Of a DNA stretch of 64,000 bases, positions 43,709-52,694 are shown piece by piece (within the stretch, counting starts at the first letter, position 1; each line of letters opens with the position of its first letter). The notes below the pieces were generated by a model. That model had not been told where the DNA came from. It made no database searches and saw only the letters and a list, made by a program, of their open reading frames with translations. The position numbers and the translations under genes were made by a program. Source of the stretch: Bin80 sp965219915 (lineage in GTDB: Bacteria > Bacteroidota > Rhodothermia > Rhodothermales > Bin80); the NCBI GenBank assembly GCA_965219915.1, contig OZ244794.1:434001-498000 (forward strand). Direction: 5' to 3'.

Positions 43709-44215
43709 TCAGTAATATCCATAAACGGTGCAGGGCTCCTGCTCAAATGGTCCATGTCCTGCCATGGTATGCATCAATCCACTGCGCGAGAGGCCCCGCA
43801 TGACCACGGGACCCGTCCATCGCGCGGGAGCACTACCTTCCGGCTCAAGCGTGATAATAACCAGGAACTTGTTCCAGGAAACCGAGCCGGCAATGTGACC
43901 CTCGCGCGAAAGAGGCCCGAGACGTACGACCTCTTTTAGGTTGGGTGTAGAGAGCCAGACGGTGTATTCGTGTCCAGGCACGGGGCCCAAGCGGTTCACT
44001 TGAACATCAAGGTCATAGCGATAGCTACCATTTGGATCGACAGCAACGCCAAAAGGAGAAGGAACGAATGTTAGCCTCACAGAGCCCTCCGCCTGGAGCG
44101 CGGCAGGAACCCGACGTGTCCGAATCAGGTCAATGGCATAATAATCATCTATGCATTCACTGGGTTGCGCCGGAGAGGGCAACGCCAGCAAGATTACGTA
44201 GACAACGCTAATCAT
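43709..44215 (-). CDS. Secreted protein of unknown function in the multicopper oxidase cluster
   Basis: 168 residues with a signal peptide (ISVVYVILLALPSPAQPSEC). The body is a probable beta-sandwich with RYDLDVQVNRLGPVPGHEYT, VWLSTPNLKEVVRLGPLS and a Met/His-rich end (SRSGLMHTMAGHGPF) that could bind copper. I recognise no family. Its start overlaps the propeller gene at 44212 by 4 nt, and it precedes the oxidase by 3 nt, so it is probably part of the same unit. Confidence 0.68.
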   Translation of the reverse strand: MISVVYVILLALPSPAQPSECIDDYYAIDLIRTRRVPAALQAEGSVRLTFVPSPFGVAVDPNGSYRYDLDVQVNRLGPVPGHEYTVWLSTPNLKEVVRLGPLSREGHIAGSVSWNKFLVIITLEPEGSAPARWTGPVVMRGLSRSGLMHTMAGHGPFEQEPCTVYGYY

Positions 44216-45513
44216 GGTAGACTGTCCCAGTCTTGTACGCTTGAAATATTCGGAACCCCCCAGTCTTCACCGTTCCATCCCCGGAAACCCTCCATCCGGA
44301 AAGTCCAAAAACCGGTAGACATATCACTGACTACAATAAGTCCATCTGCATTGCGCACATCCACACCGAAAGCCCCGTTAAATACAGGATACCGGTCGGT
44401 GTTCTCTGGACCCAGATACGTGTCATAGTAGGCGACCGTCGCGGGGTTTTCTGGGTCTATAAGGGTGAAAACTTGCAAGCCGTCCAGGTAGCCGGATACG
44501 AAAACATATGGCCAGCGGACCTCATGGTTGTGAACCAGGTTACGCCAGTCTGCCGTCCAGGCACTGATGGGGCGGTTTATATTTGACTCTTCGCCATCCA
44601 GTGCTGGTTTCAGGTCAAAGATGCGCAGCGGTGCGTAGCGATACTCGGTTTCGGCGACCACGTAGCGGCCATGTGGGCCGGGTGTAAAAGTGTGCCCGCT
44701 GCGAACTCCGTTAATACCGGTCAGGGTAACCAGAAGAGATGGCGCCTGTAAGTCGGTAATATCATAGACATAATAGCCTCCATTGCCGCCACCGTAAAAA
44801 CGGTCCTGTCCGGATTCTGTATGATAGCCAACATAGAAGTCGTGATATCCGCGAGCACGGCCGCGACCAAGTGGGGACTCTGGAACGGGCACACGAGCAA
44901 CCAAGCCTTCTTCCAGATTGCCCTCAACAATATTCCCGAGATCATATACGTGCGCAAAGGGTCCACGAACCGTACTGAAGAGCAGCGGGCGACCATTTGA
45001 ATGGGCATAGACAAAAATATTGTGAAAGCCCCCCGGCAATTCAGGTTCATGAATTCGTGCCACCTCGCGTACTTGCGTGGAGTCGGGTAACCCGGTTACA
45101 TCCAGGATTACAGCTCCGAGGTCGTTGTTGGGTCCGCCAGCACCAAACTGCAGCGACTGCACGACATAGTAGCGATCCTTCCATTTAAAGTATTTTACAT
45201 CCATCCCGCCGGTCCTCAAATGCAGGTCCTGCTCCTCTATTCTCCATCGGTAGATCACGCGGGGATTTGCAGGATCGGAAACATCAATGATGTCTGTGCC
45301 CTTGGACCCTTCGTCTCCGTACACCATGCGGGAGACATACACAAAGGGTCTGGAAACCTCCTGTTCCATATCAAGATCAGCCACGCTGAGTCGAGGTCCC
45401 AAGGGAATATGCCCCAGAACAGTAAGGTTGTCGCTTCCGGGATTTTCAGCGGTCCATTGAGCCGTGGCGACGCCAGGAAGCAGGAACAAGAGAAGAACAG
45501 TTAATCGTAGCAT
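44212..45513 (-). CDS. LVIVD-type beta-propeller protein (paralog 1)
   Basis: 433 residues with signal peptide MLRLTVLLLFLLPGVATAQ. The repeats hold the TDIIDVSDPANPRVIYRWRI pattern, typical of LVIVD/beta-propeller proteins. Conserved stretches with His are GGFHNIFVYAHS, RGYHDFYVGYH, GHTFTPGP and NHEVRWPYVF; the end is GWNGEDWGVPNISSVQDWDS. Together with paralogs at 45525-46919 and 46898-48058 it forms a tandem family beside the multicopper oxidase. The function is unknown. Confidence 0.82.
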   Translation of the reverse strand: MLRLTVLLLFLLPGVATAQWTAENPGSDNLTVLGHIPLGPRLSVADLDMEQEVSRPFVYVSRMVYGDEGSKGTDIIDVSDPANPRVIYRWRIEEQDLHLRTGGMDVKYFKWKDRYYVVQSLQFGAGGPNNDLGAVILDVTGLPDSTQVREVARIHEPELPGGFHNIFVYAHSNGRPLLFSTVRGPFAHVYDLGNIVEGNLEEGLVARVPVPESPLGRGRARGYHDFYVGYHTESGQDRFYGGGNGGYYVYDITDLQAPSLLVTLTGINGVRSGHTFTPGPHGRYVVAETEYRYAPLRIFDLKPALDGEESNINRPISAWTADWRNLVHNHEVRWPYVFVSGYLDGLQVFTLIDPENPATVAYYDTYLGPENTDRYPVFNGAFGVDVRNADGLIVVSDMSTGFWTFRMEGFRGWNGEDWGVPNISSVQDWDSLP

Positions 45514-45524
45514 GGTAGCAAAAA

Positions 45525-46919
45525 TTAATTAGGAGCGGGACCGGAATCCCAGTTCTGTGCACTGGAAATGTTTGGAACGCCGAAATCTTCGCCATTCCAT
45601 CCATCAAAACCGTCTATGCGGAATGCCCAAAACCCGGTAGACATATCGCTGACAACGATAAGACCGTCATAATTACGGACATCTACGCCCCATGCCCCAT
45701 CGTAGACATTCCAGGTGTAGGGACTTCCCATGCGGGCGGCCGATTCGTCACGGTTATTGTGCCGGCCATTGAAGGTGTCGTAGTAAGCAATTGTGTGGGG
45801 GTTGGTAACATCCTCCATGTTTACAACGCTAAGCCCGGTCTCATAGCCGGCGACGAAGAGGTAGGGCCAGCGAACTTCGTGGTTATGTGCAAGACTCTTC
45901 CAGTCCGCATGCCAGGCACCCACTGCGTGGTCAATGTTTTCGACCTCGCCATCCAAGGCGGGCTGCAGATCAAAGAAGCGAAGAGGCTGATATTGAAATT
46001 CGGTTTCACCGACAGCAAACCGGCCGTCGGGTGAAGGGGTAAAGGTATGTCCCCAGGACACGCCAGGGACGCCAAGAATGGTCAGAAGCAGTTCGGGGTT
46101 GGCCAGATCCGTTACATTGTAGACGTAATACCCGCTGCCCCCACCACCATAGAAGCGATCCTGCCCGGACTCGGGATGGTAGCCAATATAGAAATCGTGA
46201 TAGCCGCGAGACCACATATCTTCACTTTGCGCGATAGGAACGACGCCTACCAGGGCATGATTTTCGTCTTGAATCCGGGCCTCCACTTCCGTCTGATATC
46301 CTTCAATAAAGCGCCCCAGATCAAAGACCTTGGCCATTGGTCCACTTGTGGCGAAAAGGAGGGGCGAGCCTCCAGAGTGTTTGTAAGTAAAGATGTTGTG
46401 AAAGCCTCCGGGAGTTTCGGATTGGCGGATGCGCCCCACTTCCCTCGGTGCTTCGGGTAGATCGGTTACGTCAAAAACAATAGCGCCAACCTCGGAATTC
46501 GGTCCTCCCTGCCGAAACTGCACGGACTGCACGTAATAGTATCGTCCGTCATGTTTAAAGTAACGGCCATCCATCGCCCCACCCTGATGCAGGTCCTCCT
46601 CTTCAATGCGCCAGCGATGAATCACGCGGGCCTGGGACGGGTTACTCAGGTCAATAACATCAAACCCTTTTTCGTGAGACCTGCGGGCGACATATGCATA
46701 AGGCCGGTCGGGATCCTGTTCAATTTCTATATCGGACACACTTCCGGGAATACCGAGGGGCAGGTGTGCCACCACCGTAATATTCTCGCTTCCACGTTCC
46801 CCCGGAGGGGGAGGGTGAGAGGGGTGTTTCAGTCCCTGAGCGAGCGTGACGGCTGGCCAAAGAAGCAGACCGCACAGTGCAAATAAAAGTCGAGTCATTA
46901 GTATGGTCCGTTTACCCAA
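45525..46919 (-). CDS. LVIVD-type beta-propeller protein (paralog 2)
   Basis: 464 residues. The signal (LLFALCGLLLWPAVTLAQG) is followed by repeats like those of paralog 1: FDVIDLSNPSQARVIHRWRI, GGFHNIFTYKHSGG, RGYHDFYIGYHPESGQDRFY, GHTFTPSPDG, NHEVRWPYLFVAGYETGL and the end GWNGEDFGVPNISSAQNWDS. Longer than paralog 1 by about 30 residues (insertion near NGRHNNRDESAARMG). The conserved His set suggests a shared metal or substrate site. It overlaps the third paralog by 22 nt. Confidence 0.82.
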   Translation of the reverse strand: MGKRTILMTRLLFALCGLLLWPAVTLAQGLKHPSHPPPPGERGSENITVVAHLPLGIPGSVSDIEIEQDPDRPYAYVARRSHEKGFDVIDLSNPSQARVIHRWRIEEEDLHQGGAMDGRYFKHDGRYYYVQSVQFRQGGPNSEVGAIVFDVTDLPEAPREVGRIRQSETPGGFHNIFTYKHSGGSPLLFATSGPMAKVFDLGRFIEGYQTEVEARIQDENHALVGVVPIAQSEDMWSRGYHDFYIGYHPESGQDRFYGGGGSGYYVYNVTDLANPELLLTILGVPGVSWGHTFTPSPDGRFAVGETEFQYQPLRFFDLQPALDGEVENIDHAVGAWHADWKSLAHNHEVRWPYLFVAGYETGLSVVNMEDVTNPHTIAYYDTFNGRHNNRDESAARMGSPYTWNVYDGAWGVDVRNYDGLIVVSDMSTGFWAFRIDGFDGWNGEDFGVPNISSAQNWDSGPAPN

Positions 46920-48058
46920 TCTTGAACTTCAGAAACGTTGGGGACTCCCCAGTTCTGACCATGCCATCCTCCAAAGGCTTCCAGACGAAGAAGCCACAAG
47001 CCATGTGTACGATCTGTGGCCACAATCATGCCATCGTGGTTGCGTATGTTCACGGCCACGATGCCTTGCCGTTGCCTCAATAAAGGAGCGGTCTCGCTGG
47101 GAGGATCCGGCCGGAACCAGGCATCGGTGTACGGTGCAGCTGGATCGAAAATATTAATCACATAGAGCCCGGACTCCAGCCCCGCGACGAAAGCGAACGG
47201 CCAGCGCACGCGAACACTCTCGAGTTCGCTCTGCCAGTCCTCCATCCATGCTCCGACAGCCGTTCTAACCCGCTCGCCGGCAAGGTCAAAGATGCGTAAC
47301 GGAGCTGTACGATAACTGGCCAGCGTGAGTGCGAAGGCGCCGTCTGGGGTAGGGGCAATGGCACGCCCCTTTTGGACGGCCGCCGAGAGTACACTGGTCT
47401 TGAGTACCGGCTGCTCGAGGTTGGTGATATCATAGACGAAGTAACCTCCCGCGGCAGCCAAATACAAACGATCCTCCTGAGTTTCTGGATAGAAGCCTGC
47501 AAATACGTCCCCAAAACCTTCAAGGGTTCCTTGATGAGGAGGCGTAGAGAGTGAGGCCTCGACTGAGACATTGCCTGTAACAAGGGCGGAAAGATCAAGT
47601 GCAAGGGCCTGTGAGGAGCCGGCGCCAAAAAGAAGTCCTTGACCCGTGCTGTGCTTATAGGCAAAAACACGAGAGAACGGTTCCGGGGAAAGTTGCTCCG
47701 AGAGAAGCACGGCCTGAGACGCCTGGGAGACGTCGACGACCGTGAGGCGATCTCCTGCGACAATTACGAATACTCGGTCCTCCACAACGAAAGTAGTGAG
47801 GTCGTGTCCGCCGGATGCGGCAACCCGGGACGAGACAACAGGCGCCGCAGGGTCGGAAAGATCAACGACATGCAGCACAGAGAGGGTATCCAGTGTGTAT
47901 GCGAGTGGGCGGTTTGGGTCCTGGTCCAAAACTGTTGCCTGGAAGCCTCCTTCCAAAGACAATTGTCCGACAACCTGAACATTCCGGCTGCTTTCCTGTG
48001 CCTGGCATAGGCTGAGGCAGGAAAGAAACAACCACGCAGAGACCAGAGAAATGCGCAT
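46898..48058 (-). CDS. LVIVD-type beta-propeller protein (paralog 3, divergent)
   Basis: 386 residues with signal peptide MRISLVSAWLFLSCLSLCQA. The fold and end match the other two (GWHGQNWGVPNVSEVQDWVN), but most of the conserved His are lost: GYHDFY becomes GFGDVF, GHTFTP becomes GRAIAPTP and NHEVRWPY becomes ESVRVRWPF. It is first in the unit and overlaps paralog 2. The loss of His suggests a changed or lost site. Confidence 0.78.
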   Translation of the reverse strand: MRISLVSAWLFLSCLSLCQAQESSRNVQVVGQLSLEGGFQATVLDQDPNRPLAYTLDTLSVLHVVDLSDPAAPVVSSRVAASGGHDLTTFVVEDRVFVIVAGDRLTVVDVSQASQAVLLSEQLSPEPFSRVFAYKHSTGQGLLFGAGSSQALALDLSALVTGNVSVEASLSTPPHQGTLEGFGDVFAGFYPETQEDRLYLAAAGGYFVYDITNLEQPVLKTSVLSAAVQKGRAIAPTPDGAFALTLASYRTAPLRIFDLAGERVRTAVGAWMEDWQSELESVRVRWPFAFVAGLESGLYVINIFDPAAPYTDAWFRPDPPSETAPLLRQRQGIVAVNIRNHDGMIVATDRTHGLWLLRLEAFGGWHGQNWGVPNVSEVQDWVNGPY

Positions 48059-48086
48059 TCAATTGAGAAGAAAAAACGGGTACGTT

Positions 48087-48812
48087 TTAAGGCGTGGCGG
48101 ATGTATCCGAAACGGGGGTTTGAGGGGGTTGGTTCCCTTCCTGCCTTGCAGCGAAAAAAACGAAGACAGCGACAAAAAGCAATACTGGGTTGAATTTACG
48201 AAAAAGGGGCATCGGAAAAATCGCGACGACAGCGAAACCGATGGCAAGAACTTGCGCTGCCCAAAGGGTAACGCGCGTAGCCATTCGATAGGACATGCGC
48301 ATAGCCAAAAGCGCCCGCAGCACACGACCTCCGTCCATGGGAAAGACCGGGAGCAGGTTGAAGCCCGCGAGCGCGAGGTTCAGCCAAAGCAGGCTCACCG
48401 GGATTGGAGATTGCGCGGAGACAGAGAACCCGGGGTTGTAACCATTGGCTAGCGACCAGAGGAAGAATCCAGCGGCGAGGAGCAGGTTGACAAAGGGGCC
48501 CGCGGCAGCGATAATGAGTTCCTGGCGCGGTACAGCAGGCATCCTTTCAAGGCGGGCAATACCGCCTACAGGGTACAGAGTAACGTCCAGCGTGCGAACT
48601 CCGAATGTCCGGGCGGCGATGGCATGGCCAAATTCGTGACATAATACACAAAGGAAAAGCAGTCCGGTGAGCAGTAGGCTGCGCAGGGCAAGGATCAATT
48701 CAACTCCTTGCCATAGGAGTACTCCGAATAGGCCAATCAGGAGTACGATCAAAGACCAATGAGCTGAGGCATTGATCCCCAAAATAGTGCCAAGGGGGAT
48801 TTTATCGCGCAT
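48087..48812 (-). CDS. Site-2 (M50) family metalloprotease
   Basis: 241 residues with several membrane helices. The zinc motif HEFGH (about 60-64) and the third-ligand motif NLLPVFPMDGGRVLRALLA are intact. Such proteases cut within membranes, for example to release regulators. The C-terminal tail is hydrophilic and ends SDTSATP. It lies 29 nt before the third LVIVD paralog on the same strand. Confidence 0.9.
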   Translation of the reverse strand: MRDKIPLGTILGINASAHWSLIVLLIGLFGVLLWQGVELILALRSLLLTGLLFLCVLCHEFGHAIAARTFGVRTLDVTLYPVGGIARLERMPAVPRQELIIAAAGPFVNLLLAAGFFLWSLANGYNPGFSVSAQSPIPVSLLWLNLALAGFNLLPVFPMDGGRVLRALLAMRMSYRMATRVTLWAAQVLAIGFAVVAIFPMPLFRKFNPVLLFVAVFVFFAARQEGNQPPQTPVSDTSATP

Positions 48813-48928
48813 ATTTATAATTTAGTGCTTATGTTTAGCCGAGTTGGGCACGGATGGTTGATCATCTTGTGTCTTGTCCGTGTATAGTGTTACGGGAACG
48901 AATCCGTTTCGAACTGATTTCAGCCTGC

Positions 48929-49330
48929 ATGCGGGTGCTGTTATTTCTACTGACCGGGATTTTACTGATAGCCTCAGTGTCCCTTGATGTTCGTCTTCGC
49001 TATTTTAATGCGGAGTACAGTGGGGCAGCTATGGTCGTTACCTGGGAAGCGGAGGCCGAGCCAGGAGTACGAACATACGAACTTCACCGGAAAACGGAAC
49101 AGTCCGAGCAGTTCCAGCTGCTCGTGGAACTTCAGGCTCATGGTGCAAACACGCCTTATACGGTACGGGATGAGCAGGTCTACAAGTCGCCGATGGCCAT
49201 GGTCGACTATCGATTGGAGGCGGTGCTGACTAACGGATTGCGACAGCGTGTGGCCGAACGCAAAGTTAACTATACGCCTACTGCCATTCCGAGGAGTTGG
49301 GGCAGCATCAAGGCTATGTTCCAGGATTAA
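48929..49330 (+). CDS. Exported protein of unknown function
   Basis: 133 residues from ATG 48929; the frame extends upstream to 48854 without support. A signal peptide or membrane anchor (MRVLLFLLTGILLIASVSLD) is followed by a likely fibronectin-like sandwich: AAMVVTWEAEAEPGVRTYEL then HRKTEQ. It is 16 nt upstream of pyrR on the same strand. No family is assigned with confidence. Confidence 0.62.
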   Translation: MRVLLFLLTGILLIASVSLDVRLRYFNAEYSGAAMVVTWEAEAEPGVRTYELHRKTEQSEQFQLLVELQAHGANTPYTVRDEQVYKSPMAMVDYRLEAVLTNGLRQRVAERKVNYTPTAIPRSWGSIKAMFQD

Positions 49331-49346
49331 TTCGCACGGCACCGCC

Positions 49347-49820
49347 ATGCGAACATTGATCCTTGGAAAGGAGCGAATGGAGCGGACCCTTGCACGGCTC
49401 GCGTGCGAGTTGGATGAGCATAATCGGGGTACGGGCGATCTGGTTTTGTTCGGGATCGTCCCGCAAGGGATTCTTGTTGCCCGGGCGTTGGCACGATATA
49501 TCAGTGAAATTGCGGGGCGCAGGGTAGATCCCATCCCGCTTGACTTGCGGGCGGATAGTGGGCAAGCGGTGGAGGTATCAGGCAAGCAGGTTGTGGTAGT
49601 GGATGATGTGCTTCATACCGGACGCACTGCGCATCGTGGTGTTGATGCGGTATGCAAAATGGGTGAGCCTGCCCGAGTTCAGTTGATGGTGCTGATAGAC
49701 CGGGGTCATCGCGAAATGCCCCTTCAGCCAGATTATGTTGGACGAAGAATACAAACCAAGTACCGCGAGCGGGTACAGGTAGATGCGGGAGAGGGCCTGT
49801 CCGTGTACCTGGAAGAGTGA
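49347..49820 (+). CDS. pyrR: Bifunctional pyrimidine regulatory protein / uracil phosphoribosyltransferase PyrR
   Basis: 157 residues from ATG 49347. The PRPP loop is VVVVDDVLHTGRTAHRGVDA; the family block DRGHREMPLQPDYVGRRI is clear. PyrR proteins sense UMP and attenuate pyrimidine mRNA, with weak UPRT activity. No pyr operon lies nearby. Confidence 0.93.
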   Translation: MRTLILGKERMERTLARLACELDEHNRGTGDLVLFGIVPQGILVARALARYISEIAGRRVDPIPLDLRADSGQAVEVSGKQVVVVDDVLHTGRTAHRGVDAVCKMGEPARVQLMVLIDRGHREMPLQPDYVGRRIQTKYRERVQVDAGEGLSVYLEE

Positions 49821-49926
49821 CATTGCAGGCGAGCATCCGGATCAGTGGCGTTCGACTGATTCTTTGGCGTTCGGGTTCTTGGAATAACCTTTCTAGTCGC
49901 GTGGCACAAGCCGTTTAGTTCTTCGC

Positions 49927-50376
49927 CAGCAGGATGCAGTTACGGGTCTGGTCTCTCTGGACACACGCGTACTATCTTTCGTTGGCGCGACTGGAATCGG
50001 CAAAAAGTCGAATAGTGGATCCCTGAGGCACGAAGCTGCCAGGCTCGGGGGATTGTCGGGTAATCAGAGGGTTGTCCTTTTTGTCGTATCCAAGCAGTGA
50101 TGGCCATAGATGCAGTGGGCGGAGGATTTGCTCGGCTGCACCATGCTGACTTCCGGTGACATTCGGTACTTCAACGGAATAGTTTGGATTGAGGCCGAGG
50201 CCATACCAGATTCGGACGGTGTCCCCTTTCTGCAGGAGCTCGCCCGCGGGTGGCTCGGTTCGTGTAACCATATCGGGAAAGGGACTCCGGGTAGTGTCGG
50301 GAAGCTCATCGGGATGAACGATCAGTGCTGCACGTCTTAGGTCCGACCGGGCGTCGCGAAGAGATGCCAAGATGAC
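49927..50376. repeat. Direct repeat, left copy (3' part of PASTA gene)
   Basis: 450 bp matching 52695-53144 with no indels, offset exactly 2768 nt, with scattered substitutions of several percent. Both begin CAGCAGGATGCAGT and end GATGAC. It carries the 3' part of the PASTA gene on the minus strand. Confidence 0.93.
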
Positions 50377-50433
50377 GACAGCCTCCTTTTTCCTTGCCGA
50401 TCCCAACGATTGAGGTGTCGGTGACAGAAACAA
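49972..50433 (-). pseudogene. Truncated copy of the PASTA-domain gene
   Basis: 153 codons, of which about 135 match the C-terminal part of the protein at 52740-53498 (LASLRDARSDLRR to RLFADSSR). The copy has lost the membrane segment and first PASTA domain; an unrelated 17-residue start has been supplied from the flanking sequence. It is probably not functional. Confidence 0.85.
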
Positions 50434-50702
50434 TCCGTCATCAGCCTAGGGCCACCTTTTCCCTCGGGACTCTTATTAGAAGTTTACAAGAGAACAGGGT
50501 TTCTGCGGATAAGGGAAGATTAGTTGAAACAATAGCAATGCTATGGTCTGAAATCATCCACGCTCGGGTTATAAAGTTCGGCATACGGAGAGATATCACC
50601 AACTCTTGCGGATATGTGAAGAAGGACCAGGGATTCGCGGTAACCCAGCAGAATCCATTGATGGAAACCATTACGTATTAGGTAACGTTTAAGTGTACTA
50701 GT
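50377..50702. other. Intergenic stretch between left repeat and toxin gene
   Basis: 326 nt. It should hold the promoter of the toxin-antitoxin pair. Frames of 95 codons (50394-50681, plus) and 76 codons (50441-50671, minus) overlap each other and have no start support. No gene is called. Confidence 0.35.
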
Positions 50703-51038
50703 ATGGAGATTTCATTTAAAAGTCGCAGGCTCGAAAAAACTTTTACACGCCGAGGGGGTCTCAGAAAAGCCTATGGGGACCGAATGGAGAGAGTCATACG
50801 CAACCGTATTAATCTCCTACTTGGAGCATCCAACTTATCTGAGGTGTCAACAGGACCTCCTGTGCGAAGACACCAACTCACTGGAACAAGAAAGGGGCAA
50901 TTTGCAATTGATCTGGTTCATCCATATCGACTCATCCTTAAACCCAACCACGAACCAGTACCACGTAAGGATGACGGGGGAATAGACCTATACCAGGTTT
51001 CCGCAATAAAGATTATAGGTGTGGTAGACTATCACTAA
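50703..51038 (+). CDS. RelE/HigB-type toxin
   Basis: 111 residues. The sequence MEISFKSRRLEKTFTRRGGL, RMERVIRNRINLLLGASNLS, and RHQLTGTRKGQFAIDLVHPY then RLI.KP matches HigB-like killer proteins that cut mRNA on the ribosome. The basic residues and C-terminal IKIIGVVDYH strand fit. It is followed 23 nt later by its probable antitoxin. A HigB-first order is usual for HigBA. Confidence 0.86.
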   Translation: MEISFKSRRLEKTFTRRGGLRKAYGDRMERVIRNRINLLLGASNLSEVSTGPPVRRHQLTGTRKGQFAIDLVHPYRLILKPNHEPVPRKDDGGIDLYQVSAIKIIGVVDYH

Positions 51039-51061
51039 TCTTAGAGGTCAATACAGACACA

Positions 51062-52147
51062 ATGTCGAAACTAACTTACAAATGGACACCGGACTACGCG
51101 ACTCCGCCAGGCTGGTTGCTTGAAGAGTACCTTGAAGATCGGGGCTACTCACAAGCCGAGTTTGCTCGCCGCTGCGGACGCTCGCCCAAGCTGATCAGTG
51201 AAATCATAGCTGGTAAGGCACCGATAGAACTAGAGACTGCGTTACAGTTCGAAAAGGTTCTCGGACTCACTGCCAGTGTTTGGGTGAACATTGAGACCCT
51301 ATACCGGCTCCAACTGGCTAAAGAGGCTGAAGCCAAAAAGGCGGGACTCGAAGCCAAATGGGCAAAGGTTTTTCCGATTCGCGAATTAGTCAACCGTGGT
51401 TGCTTTTCGCGGCCAGAATCAGATTCTGATCTGGTCTCCAAGCTGTTGACATTTTTCTGCGTTGCCTCCAGAGATGCCTGGAAGGCCAAGTACAGTTATG
51501 CCAATGTCGCATACAGGCATTCACCGACTTTTGGTAGTGACGAGAAAGTGATTGCTACCTGGCTCCGGCTTGGAGAAATGGAGGCCGAAATACAAGAATG
51601 TGCACCTTACAACAAAGGTCAGTTCCAGAAGGCGGTTCGGCGCATTCGCGGCCTGACCCGTGAACCAATTGAAATAGCTCTGGAGCAGGCAGGAAAACTG
51701 TGTAATGAGTCCGGTGTTGCATTTGTGTTGGTCAAGCCGCTACAAGGGATGGCTCTGAGCGGTGCGGCCTGGTGGTTGTCTCCAAGAAAAGCAATCATTC
51801 AGCTCACTGCAAGACACAAGACCGATGATCATCTCTGGTTCAGCTTCTTTCATGAGGCAGCACACGTGTTACTTCACAGCAAGAAAGCCGTCTTTGTTGA
51901 TGAGGGTAATAAGAGCGACACAGAGCAAGAATTAGAGGCTAACAAATGGGCATCCAACATCCTTGTTCCAGAGGCAGCATGGAAACAAATCACTCAAGTC
52001 ACACCGCTCAATGCGACAGTTGTCAACGAGTTCGCAAAGGAACAGAACATTGCTCCAGGGATCGTGGTCGGAAGGCTCCAACATGAGGGAATTCTAGATT
52101 GGTCTCGTTTGAACGATCTTAGGGTACGCTTAAGGTGGGATTCTTAG
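51062..52147 (+). CDS. HigA-type antitoxin fused to an ImmA/IrrE metallopeptidase
   Basis: 361 residues. The N-terminal helix-turn-helix (YSQAEFARRCGRSPKLISEI then IAGKAPIELETAL, about 30-65) is a HigA-like DNA-binding domain. The C-terminal half has a zinc peptidase motif HEAAHVLLH (about residue 264) with a downstream acidic residue region (TEQELEANKWASNILVP) as in ImmA/IrrE proteins. The antitoxin therefore is about three times the usual HigA size. It probably represses the operon, neutralises the toxin, and may be controlled by its own peptidase. Confidence 0.88.
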   Translation: MSKLTYKWTPDYATPPGWLLEEYLEDRGYSQAEFARRCGRSPKLISEIIAGKAPIELETALQFEKVLGLTASVWVNIETLYRLQLAKEAEAKKAGLEAKWAKVFPIRELVNRGCFSRPESDSDLVSKLLTFFCVASRDAWKAKYSYANVAYRHSPTFGSDEKVIATWLRLGEMEAEIQECAPYNKGQFQKAVRRIRGLTREPIEIALEQAGKLCNESGVAFVLVKPLQGMALSGAAWWLSPRKAIIQLTARHKTDDHLWFSFFHEAAHVLLHSKKAVFVDEGNKSDTEQELEANKWASNILVPEAAWKQITQVTPLNATVVNEFAKEQNIAPGIVVGRLQHEGILDWSRLNDLRVRLRWDS

Positions 52148-52694
52148 TATGAGTTGCTGCACAACCGAATTCTCAGAATCACGTGCAATTAGCTAAAGAA
52201 AATCATTTGCTGGGCTCGCAGTTCTACCAAAGGCGCCAATCATTCCCTCGAAAAAGGCCATCAACTTAGAAAAATAAAAAGGGCAAGTTACTGTTGATTT
52301 TAGCCCATCCATATCGCTCGATCTTCGAAGGCCGGTCACGAGTCATTCCAAGAAAAATGACAAGGAATTGAATAATCCAGGCTACGACAGTTATATAGTC
52401 GCAAGCTTAAAGACCATAGCGAAGAACAGAAGGGTCAGGAGCAATGCCGAGTCCACGGACAAATGAGAATTGTAGTAGGTAGTTCCAACTCCAAGAACAT
52501 CTTGAAACCCTGGGCCGCTCGCAGGCCAAATTTGCATGTCGCAGAAGGAGAGGGGGTTATCTGTACATCAGGCAGAATAGTGGTGCGGTCGAGAGAGCCA
52601 AGTCTGTCGAGTCCGGTGATCTGATCAAGGTCAGGATTTCGAGGAGAAAACCTTTACAGACCGGAGCAATCGCTTTTGTGGTTTACCTCCTGGT
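52148..52694 (+). pseudogene. Remnant of a second HigB/HigA pair
   Basis: About 52268-52440 resembles the toxin gene: AAAGGGCAAGTTACTGTTGA, then CATCCATATCG, as in the toxin 50889-50930. About 52485-52550 resembles the antitoxin start, reading LQEHLETLGRSQAKFACR against LEEYLEDRGYSQAEFARR. Stops and frameshifts break both. So a second, decayed pair lies directly after the intact one. Confidence 0.65.

Noticed and set aside
50394..50681. 95-codon frame upstream of the toxin gene
   Set aside because: No signal, motif or start support, and an equally long frame exists on the other strand; best read as promoter region.
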